A DNA stretch of 11,142 bases from an uncultured Anaerotruncus sp. (GTDB lineage: Bacteria; Bacillota; Clostridia; Oscillospirales; Ruminococcaceae): the NCBI RefSeq assembly GCF_902490045.1, contig NZ_CABUCJ010000080.1, positions 1-11,142 of the forward strand, read 5' to 3'. The notes beneath the pieces were generated by a model. It searched no databases. It was not told the origin of the DNA and was given only the letters and a program-made list of their open reading frames with translations. Of this stretch, positions 6,430-11,142 are shown in pieces. The position numbers and the translations under genes were made by a program. Positions within the stretch are counted from its first letter, which is position 1. Each line of letters starts with the position of its first letter.

Positions 6430-6501
6430 GCGGCCTGCCTGTTCGAATCCCGCCTTCTGGGAAAAAAGGAACGGGACCCCAAAGGGTCCCGTTCCTTTTG
6501 G
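6430..6501. repeat. 72-bp repeat module, copy B
   Basis: This is the counterpart of the module at 6091-6162. Its hairpin half is the terminator of the tRNA-Glu gene, and its last bases run into the tRNA 3' CCA. In this copy the T-loop-like GTTCGAATCCCG is intact, whereas copy A has GTTCCAATCCCG. Confidence 0.75.
6464..6499 (-). terminator. Terminator of the tRNA-Met/tRNA-Glu unit
   Basis: A perfect 16-bp stem (6464-6479 with 6484-6499) has loop CAAA. On the - strand it begins at the CCA of tRNA-Glu and ends in a U run (complement of 6462-6467). The trailer between tRNA and hairpin is essentially absent. Confidence 0.9.
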
Positions 6502-6573
6502 TGACCTGTACGGGATTCGAACCCGTGAACCCGCCGTGAAAGGGCGGTGTCTTAACCACTTGACGAACAGGCC
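6499..6573 (-). tRNA. tRNA-Glu (anticodon TTC)
   Basis: 75 nt including an encoded CCA. On the - strand it starts GGCCTGT and ends ACAGGTCACCA, with one G-U pair in the acceptor stem. The anticodon arm is CCGCC-CTTTCAC-GGCGG, giving TTC. The T arm is ACGGG-TTCGAAT-CCCGT. It is co-oriented with and 40 bases downstream of tRNA-Met, probably in one transcript. Confidence 0.96.
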
Positions 6574-6580
6574 GGATAAG

Positions 6581-6608
6581 TCGAGCCTCACCTCTCGGTG
6601 AGGCTCGA
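6581..6608 (-). other. Hairpin between the two tRNA genes
   Basis: A perfect 12-bp stem, TCGAGCCTCACC (6581-6592) with GGTGAGGCTCGA (6597-6608), has loop TCTC. It has no U run on either side, so an intrinsic terminator is unlikely. A processing signal or a partial attenuator between tRNA-Met and tRNA-Glu is possible. Confidence 0.6.
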
Positions 6609-6613
6609 GCGAA

Positions 6614-6690
6614 TGGTAGCGGTAACTGGATTCGAACCGGTGACACTTCGGGTATGAACCGAATGCTCTAGCCAGCTGAGCTATACCGCC
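6614..6690 (-). tRNA. tRNA-Met (anticodon CAT), elongator type
   Basis: 77 nt with an encoded CCA. On the - strand it begins GGCGGTA and ends TACCGCTACCA. The anticodon arm is TTCGG-TTCATAC-CCGAA, giving CAT. The first acceptor pair is G-U rather than the C-A mismatch of initiator tRNA, and the overall sequence resembles Firmicutes elongator Met. The T stem ACCGG/CCAGT contains one C-A mismatch. tRNA-Ile2 (CAT) is less likely. Confidence 0.93.
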
Positions 6691-6731
6691 ATATCCGCCG
6701 CCCATACAAAAAGTACAAGCGAGCGAATTAC

Positions 6732-6760
6732 ATTATACTGGATACAGGAAAGTTTGTCAA
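6732..6760 (-). promoter_or_regulatory. Consensus promoter of the tRNA-Met/tRNA-Glu unit
   Basis: On the - strand, perfect TTGACA (6755-6760), a 17-base spacer and perfect TATAAT (6732-6737). It starts transcription about 35 bases before tRNA-Met. It lies within 45 bases after the thioesterase stop codon, so the tRNAs can be expressed independently of that operon. Confidence 0.93.
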
Positions 6761-6774
6761 GGTATTTTTGGCAG

Positions 6775-7503
6775 TCAGCGGAATTTTATCTCCGCTTCAA
6801 AGCAGCGTTCCTCCGCGACCCGTCCGCCGACGTAATAGGCGGCGTCCGGAAGCGAGGCCACATCCAGTTCGATCACCTCGCCGGCCTTGGCCTCCCGCTG
6901 GTAGACGATGCCGAAGCTGGCGATCTCCCGTTCGGTGAGCGGCTCCAGCGGCAGGGTGTCGCAGACGATGGCGGCATAGACGGCGTTGTTCACATGGAAG
7001 TTGTAATCGAGATCGCTGTATTTGACCTGCCGCAGGTGGGTGACCGTCTCCGCCTCGGGCCGCCGGATGCGGTAGCCGGTGATGTATTCCCCGTCGTTGG
7101 GGAACATCTCGAAGCCGTAGACGTCGAAGACCGATGGACGCAGGATTTTGTGCGTGTCGGGGCTCACGAGCATCCAGGAGATGCTCACCTCGATGAGCTT
7201 CTCCCCCGTCCGCGTCTCGAAGATCGTGTCGCGGATAAACTGCGCGCCCTTCGGCCTGCGGGGGATCGTCGTCAGCAGCAGCTCCTCCCCGAAGAGCGGG
7301 CGCCGCTCGATCGTGATGAGCATCTTGTTGACGAGGAAAACCATCCCGTCCCGGTACATGCGGTTGTAGTCAATGCCCATCGAGGCGATGTGCTCGCTGC
7401 CCATCTGCTGGGAGTGGCGCATGATGTTTGACAAAGTCATCCGCCTGGTGATGTCGCTTTCGGGTTCCGTCACCAGAATCTTTTTTTTGTAGGCCTCTAC
7501 CAT
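6775..7503 (-). CDS. Acyl-ACP thioesterase (FatA/FatB family)
   Basis: 242 residues, the usual size for bacterial members of this family (Acyl-ACP_TE, double hot-dog). It hydrolyses acyl-ACP to release free fatty acids from fatty acid synthesis in the cytoplasm. The first hot-dog (about 1-125) has RRMTLSNIMRHSQQMGSEH and the central helix. The second (about 150-242) has SDLDYNFHVNNAVY. Asp166, Asn168, His170 and Glu204 (in VYQREA) match the active-site residues reported for plant FatB enzymes. The start follows GGGAGAG by seven bases. It is the last gene of the parA-parB-serS cluster, 57 bases after serS with a small non-terminator hairpin (7535-7552) between. I see no terminator after it, so some read-through into the tRNA unit is possible. 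Confidence 0.93.
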   Translation of the reverse strand: MVEAYKKKILVTEPESDITRRMTLSNIMRHSQQMGSEHIASMGIDYNRMYRDGMVFLVNKMLITIERRPLFGEELLLTTIPRRPKGAQFIRDTIFETRTGEKLIEVSISWMLVSPDTHKILRPSVFDVYGFEMFPNDGEYITGYRIRRPEAETVTHLRQVKYSDLDYNFHVNNAVYAAIVCDTLPLEPLTEREIASFGIVYQREAKAGEVIELDVASLPDAAYYVGGRVAEERCFEAEIKFR

Positions 7504-7560
7504 GTTAGTCTCTCCCGTTTGCGTCCAATCTATCCGCCGGAACCTGCCGGCGCGGCGCGT

Positions 7561-8841
7561 TTACCGAATGACGTCCCTGCCGCCCATATACATCCGCAGC
7601 GGCTGCGGGATGCGCACCGACCCGTCCGCGTTGAGGTTGTTCTCCAAAAACGCGATCAGCATGCGCGGCGGCGCGACGACGGTATTGTTGAGGGTGTGGG
7701 GGAAGTAGTTTCCCGTCTCCCTGTTTTTGACGCGGATGCCCAGCCGGCGCGCCTGCGCGTCGCCGAGGTTGGAGCAGCTGCCCACCTCGAAATATTTCTT
7801 CTGGCGGGGGCTCCACGCCTCCACGTCGAGGCTCTTGACCTTGAGGTCCGCCAGGTCGCCCGAGCAGCACTCGAGCGTGCGCACGGGGATGTCGAGGGAA
7901 CGGAAGTAATCGACCGTGTTCCGCCAGAGCTTTTGGAACCAGTCCATGCTCTCCTCCGGCTTGCAGACGACGATCATCTCCTGCTTTTCAAACTGGTGGA
8001 TGCGGTAGACGCCGCGCTCCTCGATGCCGTGCGCGCCCACCTCCTTACGGAAGCAGGGGGAGTAGCTCGTCAGCGTCTGGGGGAGCTGGCTCTCCTCGAG
8101 CATCGTGTCAATGAATTTGCCGATCATCGAATGTTCGCTCGTACCGATCAGGTAGAGGTCCTCCCCCTCGATCTTGTACATCATGTTCTCCATCTCGGCG
8201 AAGCTCATGACCCCGTTGACCACGTTGCTGCGGATCATGAAGGGGGGCACATAGTAGGTGAAGCCCCGGTCGATCATGAAGTCGCGCGCATAGGAGAGGA
8301 TCGCGGAATGCAGCCGCGCGATATCGCCGCAGAGGTAGTAGAAGCCGTTGCCGCTCGTGCGGCGGGCGCTGTCGAGGTCGATGCCGCGCAGCTTCTCCAT
8401 GATCTCCACATGGTAGGGAATCTCAAAATCCGGCACGGCCGGCTCTCCGAACTTTTCCACCTCGACGTTTTCGCTGTCGTCCCTGCCGACCGGCACCGAC
8501 GGGTCGATGATGTTCGGGATGACCAGCATCCGCTTTTTGATCTCCCCTTCAAGCACCGTCTCCTGCTCCTCGAGATCCGCCAGCTCCCTGGCCATCGAGG
8601 AGACCTGCGCCTTCGCCTGCTCGGCTTCCTCTTTCTGCCCCTTGGCCATCATGCCGCCGATCTGCTTGCTGATCGTGTTGCGCTGGCTGCGCAGGTAGTC
8701 GCAGCGGGTCTTGGCCTCGCGGTAGCGTTGGTCGAGGTCGATCACCTCGTCCACCAGCGGGAGCTTCTCCTCCTGGAACTTCTTTTTGATGTTCTCCTTG
8801 ACCGCGTCGGGATTCGTCCGTACAAATTTGATGTCCAGCAT
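7561..8841 (-). CDS. serS: Seryl-tRNA synthetase, divergent form
   Basis: 426 residues; it charges tRNA-Ser with serine. Residues 1-105 form the coiled-coil tRNA-binding arm (MLDIKFVRTNPDAVKENIKKK at the start). The class II catalytic core follows. The serine-binding TAE loop appears as GTSEHS (233-238). Motif 2 is FRKEVGAHGIEERGVYRIHQ (264-283) plus FEKQE. SCSNLGDAQARRLGIR (355-370) precedes motif 3, NTVVAPPRMLIAFLEN (386-401), with its arginine kept. The start chosen is ATG 8841: GGAGGAG lies seven bases upstream, while the ATG at 8847 is too near it, and the frame's upstream extension overlaps parB. Usual bacterial enzymes have TAEV and LAVGR-like forms; the TSEH and VVAPPR forms resemble other SerRS branches. 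It lies 55 bases after parB. Confidence 0.93.
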   Translation of the reverse strand: MLDIKFVRTNPDAVKENIKKKFQEEKLPLVDEVIDLDQRYREAKTRCDYLRSQRNTISKQIGGMMAKGQKEEAEQAKAQVSSMARELADLEEQETVLEGEIKKRMLVIPNIIDPSVPVGRDDSENVEVEKFGEPAVPDFEIPYHVEIMEKLRGIDLDSARRTSGNGFYYLCGDIARLHSAILSYARDFMIDRGFTYYVPPFMIRSNVVNGVMSFAEMENMMYKIEGEDLYLIGTSEHSMIGKFIDTMLEESQLPQTLTSYSPCFRKEVGAHGIEERGVYRIHQFEKQEMIVVCKPEESMDWFQKLWRNTVDYFRSLDIPVRTLECCSGDLADLKVKSLDVEAWSPRQKKYFEVGSCSNLGDAQARRLGIRVKNRETGNYFPHTLNNTVVAPPRMLIAFLENNLNADGSVRIPQPLRMYMGGRDVIR

Positions 8842-8896
8842 GTCCATTCTCCTCCGAATTCGGTTTTTCCACACCCCGGGGCCTTCCTGTGGAAAC

Positions 8897-9754
8897 TCAG
8901 CCCCCGCTCTTTTCCAGCGACGAAGCGATCGACCGCAGGTCGTCCTCGTCGTAAAATTCAATGACCAGCCGGCCCCTGCCGTTCTCCCCCTCCACCTTCA
9001 CCTTGCGGGCGAGGCACTGGGAGAGCGCCAGCTCCACCTCGGCGAAAAAGCTCTGGTCCCAGGCGTTCTGCGGCTTGGGAGCGGCCGTCCGCTGCTTCTG
9101 CCGCTTGGCGAGCGCCTCGACCTGCCGCACCGAGAGGCCCTTTTTGACCGTGTCCGCCGCCGCCTGCCGGATGAGCTCCTCCTCCCCCAGCGAAAGCAGC
9201 GCGCGCGCGTGCCCGGCGGAGAGCTTCCCCTCCGACAGGAGCCCGCGCACCTCCTCGGGCAGGCCCAGCAGCCGCAGCGCGTTGGTGACCACCGGACGGG
9301 ACTTGCCCACCTTGGCGGAGACCTGCTCCTGTGTTAACCCAAAATTTTCCATAAGATCCCGGTAGCCCATCGCCTCTTCAATCACGTTGAGGTCCTCCCG
9401 CTGGAGGTTTTCGATGAGCGCGAGCGCCATCGTCTCGCTGTCGCTGAGCTCCCGGATCACGACGGGCACCTGGGAAAGCCCCGCCATCCGCGCGGCGCGC
9501 CAGCGGCGTTCGCCCGCGACGAGCTGGTAGCTGCCGTCGGGCATCGGGCGCACGACGAGCGGCTGCAGCACCCCGTGCTGCCGGATGGAATCGGCCAGGT
9601 CGGCCAACGCCGCCGGGTCGAACTGCTTGCGGGGCTGGCCGCGGTTGGGCTCGATCTCGCTGACCGCCAGCGTCGAGACGGACGCCTCGTCGGTGGAGTT
9701 GTCGGCGAAGAGCGCCTCCAGGCCCTTGCCCAGTCCCCCTTTTGCCTTTGCCAA
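8897..9754 (-). CDS. parB: Chromosome partitioning protein ParB/Spo0J
   Basis: 285 residues. It binds parS, loads and slides as a CTP-dependent clamp, and recruits SMC to the origin region. The N-terminus [12 protein letters not shown] is the conserved ParA-stimulating segment. The ParBc domain follows (about 29-120) with [17 protein letters not shown], the CTP-binding GERRWRAAR (81-89) and ENLQRE (115-120). A helix-turn-helix lies around 139-165 ([21 protein letters not shown]), and the C-terminal dimerisation domain is about 235-285. The start codon is TTG (9752-9754) behind AGGGGG; no closer ATG gives the conserved N-terminus. It begins 11 bases after the parA stop, so the two are co-transcribed. 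An 8-bp inverted repeat (8866-8873/8888-8895) lies between parB and serS without a U run. Confidence 0.97.
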   Translation of the reverse strand: MAKAKGGLGKGLEALFADNSTDEASVSTLAVSEIEPNRGQPRKQFDPAALADLADSIRQHGVLQPLVVRPMPDGSYQLVAGERRWRAARMAGLSQVPVVIRELSDSETMALALIENLQREDLNVIEEAMGYRDLMENFGLTQEQVSAKVGKSRPVVTNALRLLGLPEEVRGLLSEGKLSAGHARALLSLGEEELIRQAAADTVKKGLSVRQVEALAKRQKQRTAAPKPQNAWDQSFFAEVELALSQCLARKVKVEGENGRGRLVIEFYDEDDLRSIASSLEKSGG

Positions 9755-9765
9755 TGCCTTACCCC

Positions 9766-10536
9766 CTATCCCCTCTGGTTCTTCCTGAGGAATTCCTCAG
9801 CCAATTCGTCGTATGCCGCGCATCCCTTGGAGGAGCGGTCGTAATACATGACCGGCTGCCCGAAGCTGGGCGCCTCCGACAGGCGGACGTTGCGCGGGAT
9901 CACCGTGCGGTAGATCTTCTGCGGAAAGTATTTTTTGAGCTCCGCCACAACCTGCACCGTCAAATTGAGCCGGCTGTCGTACATGGTGAGCAGTACCCCC
10001 TCGATGTCGACCGAGGGATTGTAGAGCCGTTTGACCTGCCGCAGCGTCGCCATGAGCTGGGAGAGGCCCTCGAGCGCGTAATATTCACACTGGATGGGGA
10101 TCAGCAGCGTGTCGCAGGCGGCAAACGCGTTGAGCGTGATGATGCCGAGGGAGGGCGGGCAGTCAATGAAAATGAAGTCGTAATCCTGCCGCACCTTCAG
10201 CAGCGCCGTCTTGAGGCGCATCGCGCGGTTGTCCAGCTCGACGAGCTCGATCTCCGCACCCGCCAGCGAGATATTGGAGGGCAGGACGTCCACATTTTCA
10301 AACGGCGTGTGCCGCAGCACCTCCGCCGGCTGCGCCGTCGCGACCATCAGGTCGTAGGTGGAATGCTTGAGGTCGCGCTTGTTGACACCCAGACCCGACG
10401 TGGAATTCCCCTGCGGGTCCACGTCGACCAGCAGCACCTTATACCCGCGCGCCCCGAGCGCCGCCGTCAAGTTGACCGCGCTGGTCGTCTTGCCGACGCC
10501 GCCCTTCTGGTTCGCAACTGCAATGATTTTGCCCAT
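9766..10536 (-). CDS. parA: Chromosome partitioning ATPase ParA/Soj
   Basis: 256 residues from the chosen start (B. subtilis Soj is 253). It is a deviant Walker-type ATPase that binds DNA and works with ParB in origin segregation and control of DnaA. KGGVGKTT (11-18) is the deviant Walker A box with signature Lys11. VDVDPQGN (37-44) is the A' motif, and FIFID (121-125) is Walker B. GLSQLM and the C-terminal [16 protein letters not shown] are typical of Soj. The frame has an ATG four codons upstream (10548), but that codon overlaps the ribosome site GGAGG, which sits five bases before the ATG at 10536. MGKII is also the usual Soj N-terminus. It is the first gene of the cluster. Confidence 0.97.
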   Translation of the reverse strand: MGKIIAVANQKGGVGKTTSAVNLTAALGARGYKVLLVDVDPQGNSTSGLGVNKRDLKHSTYDLMVATAQPAEVLRHTPFENVDVLPSNISLAGAEIELVELDNRAMRLKTALLKVRQDYDFIFIDCPPSLGIITLNAFAACDTLLIPIQCEYYALEGLSQLMATLRQVKRLYNPSVDIEGVLLTMYDSRLNLTVQVVAELKKYFPQKIYRTVIPRNVRLSEAPSFGQPVMYYDRSSKGCAAYDELAEEFLRKNQRG

Positions 10537-10584
10537 TTTTGCCTCCATTTACCCGGCTTGTCCGCTGATTTCATAACGGTTACG

Positions 10585-10613
10585 ATTATAGCATAAATCG
10601 GGCGGCTTTAAAA
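10585..10613 (-). promoter_or_regulatory. Probable promoter of the parA-parB-serS-thioesterase cluster
   Basis: On the - strand there is a perfect -10 TATAAT (10585-10590) preceded by TGC, an extended -10. A weak -35 TTTTAA (10608-10613) lies 17 bases upstream. The predicted start is about 40 bases before the parA ATG. Confidence 0.7.
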
Positions 10614-10670
10614 GGGCAATCTGCGACAAAAATTCCCCATCCCCGCCCCGGGGTTTTGCCCTTCCGGGAT

Positions 10671-10686
10671 TGTTTCACGTGAAACG
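10671..10686. promoter_or_regulatory. parS centromere site
   Basis: TGTTTCACGTGAAACG matches the ParB/Spo0J consensus TGTTTCACGTGAAACA at 15 of 16 positions, with an intact CACGTG centre. It lies 135 bases upstream of the parA start and upstream of the parA promoter. Position next to soj/spo0J is a common location of parS and indicates proximity to the replication origin. Confidence 0.95.
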
Positions 10687-10689
10687 GAG

Positions 10690-10941
10690 GAGGTGCCCTG
10701 CGGGCGGCGATGGCTTTTAGATTTGCCGCTCATCGAGCGGCGAGGCTTTCACGGGAATTGCCGCTTTCCAAGCGGCAAGAATTACTTGCGCGTTCCGCCG
10801 TGCGCCGCAGCGTCGGTTTTGGATTTTTCGCCCAGCGGCCGGAAGGCTTGTCGGTAGTCGACCGACAGCGAGTTCCTTTCTTGATCGCCCAAGAAAGGAA
10901 CCAAAGAAGGGCGCCTAAGAACCCTCCGCCGGGTTCTTAGG
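10690..10941. repeat. Hairpin array, possibly a dispersed palindromic repeat element
   Basis: Five perfect or near-perfect hairpins lie in about 250 bases: GCCGCTC/GAGCGGC (10725-10741), TTGCCGCTT/AAGCGGCAA (10758-10778), TGTCGGT/ACCGACA (10849-10867), GTTCCTTTCTTG/CAAGAAAGGAAC (10872-10901) and CCTAAGAACCC/GGGTTCTTAGG (10914-10941). Short open frames cross it on both strands but have low-complexity, Arg-rich products and no ribosome site, so I do not call them genes. Sequences of this kind recur in related genomes to my knowledge; here that is recall, not a search. Confidence 0.5.
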
Positions 10942-11142
10942 AATCTCCGGGAGTACCTTGCCATAACCCGCGAACTACCGCCGCTCCCCAAGGGTACACT
11001 AGCTGAGGGCTCAACCTGATCTCGACTCCCCCAACGGGAGAGACGGAAGGTTCGGCGAAACCGTTCGTGCCTCCCCGGATGCACCTCAGGTACGGTTCCG
11101 GAGGCTCGCCGGCAGAGGCATTGCGCCCGCGGCGCGGCGGCT
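10942..11142. other. Non-coding right end with weaker secondary structure
   Basis: I see no gene. Structures include CTCCC/GGGAG around CCAAC (11026-11040) and a two-level stem: AACCGT (11059-11064) with ACGGTT (11092-11097), and GTGC (11067-11070) with GCAC (11081-11084). GCCTCC (11069-11074) and GGAGGC (11100-11105) offer a competing pairing. It may continue the hairpin array, belong to a structured RNA, or be spacer before a gene outside the window. Confidence 0.4.

Noticed and set aside
6051..6499. CRISPR array
   Set aside because: The repeated stems differ from each other, spacing is irregular and there are no cas genes.
6144..6539. + strand open frame through the terminator cluster and into tRNA-Glu
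   Set aside because: It is made of hairpins and antisense tRNA sequence, without a coding signature.
6229..6705. - strand open frame containing IAQLARAFGSYP and VKWLRHRPFTAGS
   Set aside because: These phrases are direct translations of the tRNA-Met and tRNA-Glu genes, a common false gene call.
8864..8896. DnaA-box-like TTTTCCACA pair between parB and serS
   Set aside because: It has one mismatch to TTATCCACA and is explained by a simple 8-bp inverted repeat; there is no cluster of boxes or AT-rich unwinding element.
7519..8964. 481-codon + strand open frame opposite serS
   Set aside because: Antisense shadow with Arg/His/Leu/Asp-rich composition; serS on the other strand has full family motifs.
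10710..10940. Small + strand open frame in the hairpin array
   Set aside because: Its sequence follows the palindromes (for example the inverted arms appear as Arg/Ala-rich text) and there is no ribosome site; more likely repeat-derived.
10782..11084. Small - strand open frame at the right end
   Set aside because: Arg/Ser-rich, crosses three hairpins, and has no domain or ribosome site.
11059..11104. Group II intron domain V-like end (TACGGTTC)
   Set aside because: The 5' half lacks the AGC triad and the expected stem-bulge-tetraloop geometry, and no reverse transcriptase is present.

Overview
The window looks like chromosomal DNA of a GC-rich, spore-forming Clostridia member, most likely of the Oscillospirales/Ruminococcaceae type. 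The grounds are a SleB-type spore-cortex hydrolase, a Soj/Spo0J (ParA/ParB) pair with a parS site, a plant-type acyl-ACP thioesterase, a YdbS/YdbT pair of membrane PH-domain proteins, and strong SigA-type promoters in GC-rich sequence. The taxonomic placement is inference.

Left part, + strand (1-3140): the extreme left edge carries, on the - strand, a near-perfect promoter followed by a BoxA-like leader. It probably starts an rRNA operon lying off the window. Divergent to it is sleB, behind a SigmaG-like promoter. Next come two translationally overlapping genes for membrane proteins with bacterial PH (bPH2) domains, closed by a strong terminator.

Middle, + strand (3181-6085): a monocistronic gene for a 913-residue secreted protein. 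It has a signal peptide, a Pro/Glu-rich spacer, Ig-like/beta-sandwich modules and a 20-glycine tract. Its promoter has a palindrome between -35 and -10.

Junction (6041-6760): about 460 bp without a protein gene, holding at least five A-/T-flanked (bidirectional) terminator hairpins, tRNA 3'-end fragments and a duplicated 72-bp module. It is followed by tRNA-Glu(TTC) and elongator-type tRNA-Met(CAT) on the - strand, with their own consensus promoter.

Right part, - strand (6775-10536): a co-directional cluster, in transcription order parA(soj)-parB(spo0J)-serS-acyl-ACP thioesterase. parS lies about 135 bp upstream of parA. The seryl-tRNA synthetase diverges from the usual bacterial motif forms. 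The last 450 bp (10690-11142) show no credible gene but a dense run of hairpins that may be a dispersed repeat or a structured RNA.

I found no CRISPR array, transposase, integrase, or defence or biosynthetic cluster. The window is mostly housekeeping; the least explained parts are the terminator/tRNA-fragment cluster and the hairpin-rich right end.
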